From Kingdonia uniflora (taxonomy: Eukaryota > Streptophyta > Magnoliopsida > Ranunculales > Circaeasteraceae): DNA of 64,000 bases. The stretch is taken from assembly GCA_014058105.1 (NCBI GenBank), contig JACGCM010001166.1, positions 2,604,001-2,668,000 on the forward strand, read 5' to 3'. Both the position numbers and the translations under genes were made by a program. Shown piece by piece: positions 42,633 through 55,099 of the stretch (position 1 is the first letter of the stretch; each line of letters starts with the position of its first letter). The notes beneath the pieces are model-generated. The model saw only the letters and a list, made by a program, of their open reading frames with translations, was not told where the DNA came from and searched no databases.

Positions 42633-45600
42633 ATGATTATTTTCTCATGGAACTATAGGGGATAATCAAGACGTTTACTCCTAGAGAACTCAGGACGCAC
42701 AACAACAAATATCACCCTGATATCATCTTCCCCTCTGAGACCAAAGCTGCCAATACTGAATCTCTCCGAAATCTGGCCAGCTTAGGTTTTCCCCACTCCC
42801 ACTCGGTTAACGCTACTCCCACTCACGGAGGCGGCATCTGGTTGGCCTGGCATGACAACATCAACCTTACCATTCTCTCATCATCCCCGAGGGGGATTGA
42901 TGCCCTCATTTCCTCCTCTACAACTAATCAGCCCCTTTACAGTGAGCTTACACGCTGGCTTTGCTCCTTCACCTATGGTCCCCCTGAATAGCAGAACAAA
43001 CAAAATTACTGGAGCGCGATTATTGCCATGGCTCCCAATGCTAAGATACCCTGGCTGATTATGGGAGACCTTAATAGTATTTCAAACCAGAACGAGAAAT
43101 TTGGCAGAATCCCTTTTGACCCAACAACTCCAAACCCTTTTTATGACTTCATTTTCGACTCTGGCCTCATCGATCTCGGTTTCTCGGGTGTCTCATTTAC
43201 CTGGTCTAACAAGAGGAAAGAGAGTGAGCTCATTAAGCAACGGCTTGATAGAGCCCTCAGCTCTGCTTAATGGAGCGCATGCTTCCCCGACGCCACCCTG
43301 CACAACCTCCCCATCATCGGCTCGGACCACGAACCCATCATCCTCAACACTGAACCAAAGAGAACGGAGCCGCCCAAACAATTCTATTTCCTTTCGGCCT
43401 GGACCAAGCACACTCGATATCAAGATATCATTAACCATGCTTGGGCTAAAGATCAGCCGGGATCCCGGCCGTTCTGGCTGTGTAACAAGCTCAGACACAC
43501 AAAAAAGGAGCTCTCAACCTGGAACAAGGAAAAATTCAATGGTAACCCAATTTCCATCCTTAACATTCGTAATCAGATTGCCAACATTCAGAAAGAACAA
43601 CCTAGTAAAACGAATATCGCTAGCGAACAAAATCTCCAAAGCCGTCTCCATAACCTTATTGACATTGAAGAATCCATCTAGCGTGAGAAATCGCGTAAAA
43701 CGTGGCTTCGGGATGGAGACCGGAATACAAAATTCTTCCACCTTTCCATCTTAGGTCGTAGAAGGGTTAATAATATCAAGAAGATCAAACGTCCTGACGG
43801 CTCATGGGGCCAGGGGAGAAAAGACATCGACGATACATTCATTCAGCACTTCAGGGACCTCTTCACCCCGTCCCACCCTACTATCAAAGTCGGTGACCTG
43901 AACATCCTAGAACCCTCCATTACCGCAGATGACAACTCTCTGCTCACGAGAGATCTCAGTATGGAAGAGGTCAAAAAAGCCCTTTTTTCCATGAATCCGT
44001 ATAAATCCCCAGGTCTGGACGGTTTCCCCCCCTGTTCTATCAGATGTCCTAGGACACGGTCAAGCACGATCTCCACCTAGCCACGATCGCCTTCTTCCAG
44101 ACGGGTTATCTGCTCGGTGAATTCAACCATACCAACGTCACCCTCATCCCCAAGCACAAGAACCCAGAGATGCCAGAGCACTTCAGACTCACCAGTCTCT
44201 GCAATATCAAGCTTAAGATCATCACTAAGATTCTAGCCATGCGGCTTCAGCCCCTTCTCGATAAGATTATCTCTCCTTCCTAGAATGCCTTTATTCCTGG
44301 CCGGTAAATTTTTGACAATATTATCATGGCCCAAAAAATTCTCAAGACCCTGAAAAAGAAGAAAGGTAAAAGAAACTGCATGGCGATTAAGCTCGACCTC
44401 AGCAAAACTTTCGATCGTGTGGAGTGGGAGTTCCTCGATGACACGATGCGTGCCATGGGATTTTGTGATATATAGTGCAATTGGGTTCAACAATGCATCT
44501 CCACCACTGCGCTCTTTTTCACTTTGGATGGCTCTCCTTATGGCTTCCTGAAGCCAGGAAGGGGTATACGCCAAGGCGACCCCCTCTCCCCTTCCCTCTT
44601 CCTTATTTGCTCGGAAGTCTTGTCCAAAATTCTCCTCCAAAAAGAAAAAAAGGCACTCTTCATGGTATTAAGACTGCTAGAGGCAGCTCCCCCGTCTCTC
44701 ATCTCCTTTTTGTGGATGACAGCTTCATCTTCTGCAACGTTACCCTTAGCGAAGCCGACACACTCAAGCAAGCTTTGGACATCTTCACCAAGATGTCAGG
44801 CCAGGAGATCAACTTTGATAAATCTTGTATCTTATTCAGCAAGAATGATCATCACCGCCATCGCAAGATCATCCAAAGGATGTTACACATCAAGAGAGAT
44901 TCCTATGGGGAAAAATACCATGGTGCCCCTCTTACGTTCAATCGTGCTAAGAACCTTAACTTCCAGGATATTATCACTCGGGTGTCGAAGCAGATTGAAT
45001 GCTGGAAAGCAAAATTTCTTTCCCAAGCCGGCCGCATCATACTTATTAAAGCTATTAACTCAGCAATTCTGACCTTCCTCATGTCTATTTTCCCCCTCCC
45101 TCACAAAACTTGCAAGCAACTTGACTAGATGAACGCGCATTTTCTTTGGGGATCAAATCAAGAGAGCAAACCCAAAGCCCATCTTATCAAATGGACAAAG
45201 ATTTGCAAACCCACCCAATATGGGGGTCTGGGCATTCGTACCGCTGTGAACCATAACCAAGCCCTAATGGCCAAGCTCTTCTGGCGGGTCATCAAAGAGC
45301 CAGAAAAAGTTTGGACTCAAAACTTGAAAGCTAATTACTCGCCCAGGAGACTCTGTTATGTTGGCCCTCCCCAAACTTGTCGACTCCTGGATCTGGAAAA
45401 GAATCCTTAAAGCCCGTAACAACATTTGGTCCGAGCTCTGATGGCACATCGGAGATGGAGAAAGCATAGATCTCTGGTTGGAACCCTGGATCTCGGGTAT
45501 CAGATTCAGGAGACCAGCAGGTCCTGTCCCTGAAGCCAGATATGCCACAAAAGTTACAGACCTCATTTGGTTCAATAGTCAAACCTGGAAAACGCACCTC

Positions 45601-46760
45601 ATTCAATCTTTATCCCACCCGGACGTTGCTGATTTGATCATCCATATCCCTCTCAGCATCAACCCTGCGAAAGACACCCTGAGATGGACCAAGGAGAATA
45701 ATGGTATCCTTACGGTCAGTTCTGTTCATAATTTTTCAACCATCACTTCACCGGGAGACATGTTCGCCATCCCCCAATCCACTCCACCTTCTATTCCGTG
45801 GGAAAAAAATTAGAAACTCAAAAGTACCCTTTCACATCCAAGTTTTCTTATAGAAAATCCTCCAGAACGGTATCCCAACTAAAATCAACCTTTGGCATGG
45901 TTACGAAGACTGGGATACAAACTGGCCCCAGTGTGGCTTGAAAGTGGAAGCCACCACCCACGCTTTATTATTCTTCCTTGAGATCCGCGATATTTGGTTC
46001 GAGTCCGAACTCTTGATCGACTTTAGAAACTAGAGCTACTCAGAATCGATTCCTCTCACTCTCATTAGAAGTTTTCAAACCCATGGACGTGCTTCTGATT
46101 TTTCATCTTTTTGCAGCTCTTTTAATACCATCTCATTTGCTATTTGGGACAGCAAAAACTCGTTAGTCTTTGAGCAACATACAAAATCGACGAGGGACAT
46201 TTTGCACTACGCAAAAAAGCTCTACACCATCCCCAAAACTCCCTCGTGCCCTCTCTTCACCATTAGGCAAACTCAGACCCAATACCAGGTCTAGGAGGGA
46301 AGGCACATCATCAACATTGATGCCTCCTGGACTGCCAAGGATAAGCCTGGTGGGTTGGGTTTCACTATTAAAAATCACTTAAACTTTTTTGTCTATGCAG
46401 GATACGATTAGGCCAGAGCAGCCGACGCTGAAGAAGCCGAGGCGCTCTCAGCGCTTAGAGGACTGGAGGCGGCACGACACTTAGGTTTGCAGAGGATCTT
46501 ACTTTTGTCTGACTGCCAGAGGATTGTTTGAGCTTTCTGAGAGCGGTCAGAGGATCTTAGTTGGGGAGCTCTTACCATTGCTCCGGATCTGAGAGCAGTG
46601 GCTGATTGGTTTTTTGATTTTAGATTCGAACATGTTAACAATAGATGGAATGATTCAGCTCACATTTTAGCAGCTAGGGGAGTTGGTTCCCCCTCGTCTT
46701 GTCGTTTTGTAGGCCAAGAGGCCAATAACTATGTAACTTCTCTGTCCCTCCCTCGCGATT
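42633..46760 (+). pseudogene. LINE G ORF2: endonuclease, reverse transcriptase, RNase H
   Basis: Starts MIIFSWNYRG. Endonuclease (to ~43400): SWN, SETKAANTES, MGDLNSISNQNEKF and SDHEPI give the N, E, D/N and SDH catalytic positions. RT (~43950-45100): SPGLDGF, KLDLSKTFDRVEWEFLDDTM, RQGDPLSPSLFL and catalytic FVDDSFIF. Then GRIILIKAINSAILTFLMSI and GGLGIRT. RNase H (~46310-46700): IDASWTAKDKPGGLGFTI, EEAEALSALRGLEAARHLG, LLLSDCQ and FRFEHVNNRWNDSAHILAAR. Interrupted by stops (for example near 42990, 43270, 43680, 44285, 45128) and frameshifts, so inactive. Confidence 0.87.
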
Positions 46761-46806
46761 AGGCGAGTTATTTCATCCTCTTCTTTTTTTTGCCTAATAA
46801 AAAAAG

Positions 46807-47310
46807 AGCTAAGTAAAATAACTACTATAAGTTCAGTGAAAGTCCTATATTTACGCTCAGCTTTTCCATTCGATTCTAGAGAATATGGAGCTATTGTCAC
46901 ATGAATAATGCCTAAAGATGCATACAAGTTCTAGAATTCATGCGAGTCATATCCAGTGCTCCTATCACTACAAAATCTCTTGATATTTCTATCAAATTGA
47001 TTGTTAACCTTAATTACATAAATCATGAACATATCAATAGCTTTACTCTTATGTTTTATTAAGTATATATACTTGACTATAGTTTGAATGGTCATCAATA
47101 AAGGTAATGACATACGTCTTACCATTTCCAGTAAGTGTTCCATCCATCTCACAAATATCAGAGTGTACCAGCTCTAATAATTGAGATTCACTAACTATAC
47201 TCTTGTGTGAGGTTTTAGGGATCTTGGCCTGACTGCATGATCCAAACTTGTCAAAACCATTTAAGTTTATCTTAGGTATCATGCCAAGTCTACTTATGTT
47301 AAATACTAGT
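46807..47310 (-). pseudogene. Copia F integrase
   Basis: Pre-integrase NGFDKFGSCSQAKI; core LVHSDICEMDGTL, FIDDHSNYSQVYILNK, RFCSDRSTGYDSHEF and APYSLESNGKAERKYRTFTE contain the three acidic positions. It is broken by frameshifts and ends after LIVVILLS where LINE G begins. Confidence 0.8.
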
Positions 47311-47449
47311 TTTTGGTTTACGTGGCAAAGCCTAGAATGCCAAACATTAAAAAAAACATGATATAAGCAAAAACATTTTTATTCATTTTAATGCTAAGTT
47401 TAAACATTCCATCACAAGCAAAAACCTTTCCCATAAAAACCCCCATTTT

Positions 47450-47720
47450 TAGTTATAACCTATTGGTCATAACCGAAGGTCTGCATAAAGCCTGTTTTAT
47501 CGGAAATAAAACTAGATACTAAATTCTTCCGCATACTAGGAGTGTGCATCATGTCCTTCAAGATAAAATTCTTTCCAGAAGTGAAGACTAATTCCACATC
47601 TCCACTCCCCAAGACCTTGGTAGTATGATAATTACAAAGTAACACATGCCAATCTTCAGATCCCTTATAGGTCATGAAACAGCTACGCTCGTACCACATA
47701 TGGCTAGTAGCATTAGAGTC
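47450..47720 (-). pseudogene. Copia F protease region
   Basis: YERSCFMTYKGSEDWHVLLC and LKDMMHTPSMRKNLVSSFIS are the copia protease and following region. The D-S-G catalytic motif is degraded (sequence before YERSCF). Confidence 0.75.
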
Positions 47721-47890
47721 AGCTCACCAACCATCGGTCCCACCGATCATATTGACCTCACAAAGCAGAACCACATAACATTTTTACGTTTATGCCAATT
47801 CCTTGATATGTGCCTTGGTATGTTATAGGCAAAGCAAATAATTGGAGTTGTTCTATTAGGTGTAGCTATTTAGTTTGCTTGGTTATTCTC

Positions 47891-48299
47891 TTATTGGTTC
47901 TTGGCCTGGTTTAGTTTTTGATTTACCTCACCTGTCTTTCCTTTAAAGTTCTTCTTACCTGGTTGCAGATAAGCATTGCCTTTTGCTTGCACAATAAACA
48001 CCTCTTCCTTCTGGTCCTGTTTCCTAGTTTCTTCCTTAACTCGAAGTCTCATGATTAAACTCTCTATTGAGAATTCTTTAAACTTATGCCTCAAGATGTT
48101 TTTGAAGTATTTCCAAGCTGGCAGTAATTTGTCAATTATCACAGAAACTTTAAATTGTTCATCGAGCGTGATCCCCTCATATACTATCTCAGAAGCAAAT
48201 TTTTGTATCTCATATGATTGAGAAATAACCGACTTCTCATCGACCATCACAAACTTAAGGTACCTGCTCCCAGCATATTTCTTAGTCCCATCCTCTTCA
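47891..48299 (-). pseudogene. Copia F gag, C-terminal part
   Basis: MVDEKSVISQSYEIQKFASE and LLPAWKYFKNILRHKFKEFS are the central copia gag (UBN2-type) region, then a Lys/Gln-rich tail. It continues exactly from the right-hand part when H is removed. Confidence 0.85.
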
Positions 48300-48304
48300 G
48301 TATT

Positions 48305-48818
48305 TGTAGTAGTCTACTCGATCGTATCGATCATTGTAGTAACATATTTGATCATATCGATCATCAGTAGCCACACTTGATAGGACCCGAATACTCGACT
48401 TCAATCTCAATTAGGATGCAATACCAACAATCGAGCAAATGGCATGTACTACCTAAAGCAGAGACAGCTGTAAAGTAGAATAATCAAGTAGTGACCAGTT
48501 GTGTAAAGAGTAAAATGGGAATAACTCAAATAAACCTGGAGGCCTTCGCTAGGAAACCTATAAATAGGAGAGGGAAGACCAAAAGGAAGGAGGAGGGCAA
48601 AAATATACTCGACCATACAACAAATAATATTTTGTTATTTAGACGAAAGGATATATACATCATCATCATAGTTTAAAATCCTCCAAGGAGTTCGTAAGAA
48701 ATCCTCTTAATTGGAACTTACGCATACGCTTTGTAATTTCCTTTGGTTATTAGGCCTTTATTTACCTTCTCTACATTGTGAGGTTGATTTCGGGCCATCC
48801 CAGAATTATGCCCTTATA
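48305..48818 (+). repeat. Gypsy H 5' LTR
   Basis: TGTAGTAGTC... to ...GCCCTTATA. U3 starts with two imperfect ~30-bp direct repeats around GATCGTATCGATCAT. TATA box CTATAAATAGG at about 48559-48569, with the R region after it. Confidence 0.92.
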
Positions 48819-48836
48819 ATTAGCACCGTCTATACT
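48819..48836 (+). other. Gypsy H primer-binding site (decayed)
   Basis: ATTAGCACCGTCTATACT resembles the plant gypsy PBS ATTGGCGCCGTCTGTGG with changes of G-to-A / C-to-T type. Confidence 0.55.
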
Positions 48837-48927
48837 CCATACCCCACACCACAAAAAACCTACCTCTTCCAACACAGAAAATTCCATAAGACCCACTCTC
48901 CGATCAATATTAGCGGTCGTCGGAGGT

Positions 48928-50590
48928 AATGTGTCAGAAGATATCATAGTCCAGTTGGCTCAGGTGCGTGGTGCACTCGCACAAGTTGTAGAGCGTTACA
49001 CCCAATAACTTCGCTTTGAGCGGGACGCGCATCACAAAGTACTCCATGATAAGCATGATCGATGATAAGAAGACGTCGACCAGTACACCAAAGACATAGA
49101 AGACCTGCGTCTCACAGTCCGCACGCTACAAGATACTCAGTCCGTTGCGCACCCTCATAACCCCAATTGACGGGCAACCTCTAGAATCTCTGTCCAGAAC
49201 TGGTTAGGACCAACCCCCCTAGCCCAGTCTATACCCATACAACTCAAAGCACCTCCTTTAACGTCCTTATATTTAGGAGTAGATGCTTCTGAAGGATCTA
49301 GTGGGTCCACCCTTAGTACTGGTAATGTAAGACCGAGGAGATCCACAAGGGATTGATTGGGCGACCGGAGCACAAGATAGGGACCACGGTGTGAATATCC
49401 CGCTGAACAATCTTCCCCTCGATCTATGTATGTCACGCAGAGAGAACTCGATCATAAAATTTGTGAAGCTATACACATCAACTCAACCCTAGTCCCCACA
49501 TCATAGAGTCGCCTCAACAATCCCATAAGCCAGGCGATCCTCATGATTGAGGTCCTACCTAACTTTCACATACCCAAAATTTACAAGTACAAAAACACCA
49601 ACCCAGAGTCTTACATCCTCGGATTCCAAAATTCTCTAAGTCTCTATGCCACCTCTGATCACATCTTATGTCAGGTTTTCCTTTCCAGCCTTTCATATAG
49701 TCCTTTAAAATGGTATCATAGCCTCCCCAACGGCTCGATACATAATTTTGGAAACCTCTCCAAACTCTTTATCGCCAATTTTGTGCATAATAAAGACAAA
49801 TAAGTACAAGTGGACTCGTTGTTCAACATTAGGCAGGCTCAGGGTGAAACCTTCGAATCCTTTACCAAACGCTTCCTCGACAAATCTAAAAATGTCAAGA
49901 ATCTCGACTAGGCCAATGTCGTCCTTACATACTCCAATGCTCTACCCGATAGCAACATAGTCAAAAAATATATCATCTTGCACAAACCCTCTTCTTTCGA
50001 AGAAAAGCTTATCAAAGTCAATGGGTACATTAAATAGCCGACAGGCAGTCCCCCCCTCATCTCTGCCCGCTAAAACCAAGACCTTAATTGCCCTAGTTTA
50101 CACCGACGACGAGTTACGTAAGCACCCACATCCGAATTAGCAGGTCGATCGGAGGCGACGGAAATTACCACCTCCTGTCCAACCCCAATTCAAAGTTAAG
50201 CTCATACAGTTATTTTACCACGTCAAAGCCGACCCAATCTAGAGATCCCCCCAACCAATTGAAGTCAAACTCGATGAACCCTCTTGCCTAACCACAAATA
50301 TCACAATCACTCCACTGACAGATGCTACGCCCTCAAAAGATCATTAAAACTCATTCTTAAAGTCGGATGGCTGCATGAGTATATTGTCGACTTACCAAGC
50401 TACCTCAATGGATCTTACCTTAAACCCCAACAAACTATACTGAAGGGCGACAAAGAGCTCCACATTTACCAATCCCACATGATTGAAGTTAACAACATCG
50501 ATATCGACTGCACTACCAGTAAACGAAAACAAGTAGGAGATTGTGTCAAGTTAACGTACAAGCAAAAATTACCCATCCTCCTCCCATAAT
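48928..50590 (+). pseudogene. Gypsy H gag
   Basis: The N-terminal coiled region reads VSEDIIVQLAQVRGALAQVV with in-frame stops. The capsid core is at 49543-49803: VLPNFHIPKIYKYKNTNPES and LSYSPLKWYHSLPNGSIHNF. Near the C-terminus is CYALKRSLKLILKVGWLHEY (50284-50589), the segment following the degraded zinc knuckle. Broken by at least four frameshifts and stops. Confidence 0.8.
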
Positions 50591-50610
50591 TTAACCAATG
50601 CCCTCGACCA

Positions 50611-51097
50611 GTGGGGATCTCTTTTGTCAGTTGTGACGTTTCACATGTCCATTTCCCACATTCCGTCCCTCTGGTTATCACGCTCAAAATCGAGAATGTT
50701 ATTCTACACACAATGCTGGTCGACATAGGAAGCGCGACAACTATTTCTCACAGCCGTACGAGCCATGAATATGGAAGATCATATCACTCCCGCCAATGTC
50801 AAACTTAAAGGCTTCAATGGTTCTACCGAGGCAGCTACTAGAAAATTAAGTATTCATGTCACCGCAGGGCCGGTCGTACTACAAGTCAATTTCCTTGTCG
50901 TCGACAAAAAATTAAAGTACTTAGGAATCGTCGGGCGAGAATGGCTACATGCAATGAAGCTCATTCCTTCTAGCTACCACCAAACTCTTCAATTCACAAC
51001 CAAAGATGGCACGCACGATATGAAAGGATTACAACGAATAGTATGGTCGTGTGAATACTCCGTGATCAAATTAACCTACAAATTGGTGAAAGCTTAA
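50611..51097 (+). pseudogene. Gypsy H protease region
   Basis: VPLVITLKIENVILHTMLVD then IGSATTI holds the aspartic protease site, with D-I-G-S in place of D-T/S-G-S. The following frame (50765-51097) with VKLKGFNGSTEAATRKLSIH and YLGIVGREWLHAMK is the rest of the protease domain and spacer. One frameshift at about 50770. Confidence 0.75.
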
Positions 51098-51229
51098 CAA
51101 TTACAACACATGGGGGTCCCTCGTAACAATGAAGACAACATCGATCAAACCCCCGTAGAACTTGTTACCTATGTCAAGTTAGATGGGCCCGCACGTAGTA
51201 CATATATCGATACAGTTTTAAGTAAAGAC

Positions 51230-52460
51230 AAAAAAAATCAAATTCATCGATTTCCTAGCGCTCAATAAAGATGTTTGCACGTGGACTATCACTGAGAAGC
51301 CTGGCATCGACCCAAACCTTGCCTGTCACAAACTCGACCTTGTCGACAATGCCACCACCATCAAGAAAAAGAAGGAACCTCTCAACCAAGTTACGTGACA
51401 CCGTCAACACCGAGATCAACAAACTTTTAGGTGCTAGATTAATTCGTAAAGTCAAATACCCCAAATGGATCTCCAATATTGTGGCAGTCCCAAAGAAGAA
51501 TGGTAAGACCCAAGATTCAGACCATTTTCGATTGTATAGTAGGACATGAACGACTATCTATGATGGATGCCACCTCTGGTTACAACCAGGTTCCATTTGC
51601 TACAACCAATTTGTATAAAATAACTTTTGTGACAGAGCGCAACCTCTATTTCTTTAATGTCATGCCATTCTGATTAAAGAATACGGGAGCAACATACTAG
51701 CGGCTCGTCACAAAAATGTTCAAACCTCTGCTCGATACCACGGTTGAAGTTTTTATCGATGTAGGTGATCTAACTCAAGTTTTTCAAATACTTTGATCGT
51801 ACAACATGAAACAAAACCATGACAAATACCAGTTTGGGGTGTCTTCCAACAAGTTTATAGGGCACTTGATCATCAACAGAGGAATAAAGGTCTGTCAGTA
51901 AATTTGAGCCCTCATCAACATGCCCTCTCCTCGCACCAATAAGGGCATCCAAAAGATAGCTGGAAAGATGGCTGCAATAAACCGTTTTATCTCAGAATCA
52001 TCGGATCGGCGTAAATGGCTCTTTGCCCTCCTTAAAGTTGAGTCTATCAGAAACTGTAACAAAAAGAACCTGGACAACGAATGGAGCCCAGATTGCGAGC
52101 TAGCATTTCTCGATTTAAAAATATTCCTTGTTAGACTCCAAGTTATTAGCATGCCAGTAGAGGGTAAAACATTATCGCTCTATCTCACTGCTACCGACGA
52201 ATTAATCAACTCTGTTTTAATCAGGCTCGACAACAACATCGAAAGGCCCATCTATTTTATCAGCAAAATCCTCACTCCTACTAAAGTCTATTATACGAAG
52301 TTAGAGAAATTGATTCTCACCCTTGTATACACCTTATGAAAACTAAAACCATATTTTCAGGCCCACAAGATTAAGGTCAGCATGAGCTACCCCCTAATAG
52401 AGGTATTAAACAAAAAGGTGAAGTTGAGAAGGGTACAACAGTGGTCTATCCTTCTAGGTG
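51230..52460 (+). pseudogene. Gypsy H reverse transcriptase and first RNase H
   Basis: WTITEKPGIDPNLACHKLDL, EINKLLGARLIRKVKYPKWI and SNIVAVPKKNGK start the RT fingers; MMDATSGYNQVPFATTNLYK is the palm. At the catalytic site the YxDD box reads FIDVGD, so an Asp is lost. RNase H connection at 52150-52340: LYLTATDELINSVLIRLDNN and PIYFISKILTPTKVYYTKLE. Multiple frameshifts. Confidence 0.8.
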
Positions 52461-52619
52461 AACACGATCTCTTTTGAAAAAAAGGTTTTCGAGAACGGAC
52501 AAGCGGTTAAAGTTTTCTTGGCTGATTTTTCCGTCGAGGACCCCGATTGGGAGGAGTGTGACGACGAGATTCTCGGCGATAAACTCATGCCCCTCGACTC
52601 ATGGAACTAGTGCACTAGA

Positions 52620-53130
52620 TGATGACTATTCACAGATAGATATACAGTTCCTAATGGACCAGGCATTGGAATCGTGCTGGTTACACCCTCCAGCGACCGC
52701 ATCGAGAAAGCAATCAAATTAGGTTTCGAATGTACAAACAACGAAGCCAAATATGAAGTCCAAATACATGGGCTCGACATGGCCCTTAGCCTTGGCATCC
52801 CTCAATTAAGCGTCTTCACTGACTCGCAGCTGTCGAGGGGCACTACTCTAGAAAGAGCAACGCCAACAGACGCATGACCTCTTACTCTCAAGCCATTCAA
52901 GATCGTATGGAGTTATTCCCCCATAAATTAACCATCAACCATTTCCCCTGTGGAGAGAACAGGCATGCCGATGCTCTAGCTTATATAACAACCATACTAG
53001 GCCGATTAGAGCCACGACAACTTAGCATCAAAGTACTTCACCACCTAACCATCGACAATATGCAAATTACTTTTGTTCAAGCGGCCTCCACCACATTAGA
53101 CCTCATGGACTGGCAAACGCCATTTCTATA
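52620..53130 (+). pseudogene. Gypsy H second (archaeal-type) RNase H
   Basis: GFECTNNEAKYEVQIHGLDM, ALSLGIPQLSVFTDSQL and FPCGENRHADALAYITT are the E, D and final D/H regions of the additional RNase H typical of Tat elements. The first-strand DG motif at about 52640 is degraded. Confidence 0.75.
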
Positions 53131-53369
53131 ATATTTCAACAGTCAAATCCTTCTTGACGACCTCAAGGCATGAGGATCAATCATCAAAAACTATAAGAGA
53201 TTGTCAATCCTAAAAGGTGTGCTCTATAAGCACGCAACAAATGGTGTTTACCTGTGTTTCCCATCCGACACTGATGCCTAAGACACCTTGAAGGAACTTC
53301 ATAAAGGTACTTGCACGCGAGTCACACACTGTCAGTTGATCACTAGCGAGTCAAGCCATCAGCTAAGGC

Positions 53370-54260
53370 TTATTCTGGACATGTATACGACAACAAGCTG
53401 AAGAGTATGCCCGATACTATGATAAGTATCAACACCATGACCATAATATCTGAAGTCCCCCTCGTGATATGCACTATAGGTAGGTTAATTATCCCTTTAA
53501 GAGGTGGGCAATTGACCTCATCGGGCCTTTTCCTAAAGTGGCAGGCAAGCGAGAGCATGTTCTAGTCGCCACCGACTACTTTACTAAATGGGTAGAAGCT
53601 ACCCTTTTATATCGAACTCGAGAACAAGAGGTCATCAATTTTATCTAGGAGAACGTCATAACTAACTTTGGATGCCCACATATGATTCGTTGTGATAATG
53701 GCCCCCATTTTTTGGGGCCAAGATCCAAAATTTTCTAAAAGAGCACAACATCATCCTCTCATCCTCGACCCCGTACTACCCTCAGGAAAATGGCCAGGTC
53801 GAGACCATCAATAAAATAATCATCGACGGCCTCAAGAAGTGAGTCGACAACAAAAAAGTTTAGTGAACCCAAGAACTTCAGCACGTTCTGTGGGTGTATC
53901 GCACTACCCCAAGAAAATCAACTGGATGTACACTTTTCTTACTATCATACGGGACTGAGGCTGTACTACCTACACAGTTCCAAACAACCACTCACGACCC
54001 TGATCTACCTGACAAAGAAAATAAGTATCAGTTGGCGTACAATATCAAATGGATCAAAGAAACTCGTGATAGAGCCATCGCACAGCTTGGTCGATATCAT
54101 CCTTCCTTATATCAGTCATACAACAAGAAAGTTTGACCAGGAGAATTTGAGATCGGAGACTTAGTCCTCAGACGTACAACCCTCTCCTCCAAGACAAGGA
54201 AGGATAGAAAGTTAGCTGATTCTTGGGAGGGCCCGTCCATTATATATGACAAAACCACAA
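53370..54260 (+). pseudogene. Gypsy H integrase
   Basis: RWAIDLIGPFPKVAGKREHV, LVATDYFTKWVEATLLYRTR, NFGCPHMIRCDNGPHF and the E-containing NGQVETINK region contain the D,D-35-E positions. The C-terminal part (53894-54136) reads YRTTPRKSTGCTLFLLSYGT and NKKV, then a stop, GEFEIGDLVLRR. Stops and a frameshift at about 53720. Confidence 0.8.
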
Positions 54261-54960
54261 ATATTGGACTTAACAAGTCAACTTGGACAATACTTGAGGC
54301 CGAGCTCTTTTCTTGGGCCACATATATATGTCTTACAAAGAAACCCCAACTATTGGACTTAACCAGCCGACTTGAACAATACTTGGGGTCCAGCTCTTTT
54401 TTTGAGCCAAATATATACGTCTTACACAGAAACCCCAAGTATTGGACTTAACCAGTCGACTTAGAAAATACTTGGGGTCGAGCTTTTTTCTCGAGTCACA
54501 TATGTACGTCTTACACAAAAACCCCAAGTATTGGACTTAACCAGTCGACTTGGACAATACTTGGGGTTGAGCTCTTTTCTCGAGCTACATATATACATCT
54601 TACGCAGAAACCCCAACTATTGGACTTAACCAGTCGACTTGGACAATACTTGAGGTCGAGCACTTTTCTCGAGCTACATATATACGTCTTACACCAAACC
54701 CCAAGTATTGGGCTTAACCAGTCACATTGGATAATACTTGGGGCCGACCTCTTTTATCGTGCCACATATATGCGTCCCTAAGTATTGGATCACGCAGTCG
54801 ACTTGGACCATACTTGTGGGCGAGCTATTTCCTCGGGCCTCATGTATACACATTACACTTAGAAACCCTAAATATGGGGTTCAATCAGTCGACCGGACCA
54901 TACTTGGGGGTAAACTATTTACTCATACCATATACTTATCTATTTCCATAAAAATTATAG
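54253..54960 (+). repeat. ~89-bp tandem repeat array in gypsy H, eight units
   Basis: Units begin near 54253, 54341, 54430, 54519, 54608, 54696, 54771 and 54862. The best-conserved units hold CCCCAAGTATTG ... CAATACTTGGGG, 12-bp perfect inverted arms around a ~21-nt loop, then a GAGCTCTTTTCTCGAGC-like segment and a TACATATATACGTCTTAC-like spacer. The last two units are diverged. It lies just after integrase. Confidence 0.9.
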
Positions 54961-55099
54961 GGACCAGAGGCAGGCCCCAATACTACAGTTTTTGACATAA
55001 CTTACGCTCCAAATAAATGTTCTACAACATTCTAACCATCACATATTACATAATAAGCATAAATGTTTATCTAGCTCTACTAACATCAAAGATGTTTTT

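Larger units (their letters stand above)
39683..46806 (+). mobile_element. LINE G: near full-length L1-type element
   Basis: C-rich 5' UTR (from 39683), ORF1 (about 39970-41960), ORF2 (42633-46760) and a short A-rich tail AATAAAAAAA (about 46796-46806). It sits in copia F, whose sequence between integrase and RNase H is missing. No target duplication was found, so insertion was associated with, or followed by, a deletion. Reading frames carry about a dozen stops or frameshifts. Confidence 0.85.

Noticed and set aside
43101..43754. Long 217-codon plus-strand frame over the LINE G endonuclease
   Set aside because: It is Ser/Thr/Pro-rich and out of frame with the endonuclease motifs, so it is a shadow frame.
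54253..54960. CRISPR-like array
   Set aside because: The repeats are adjacent 89-bp tandem units without unique spacers, inside a plant retrotransposon.
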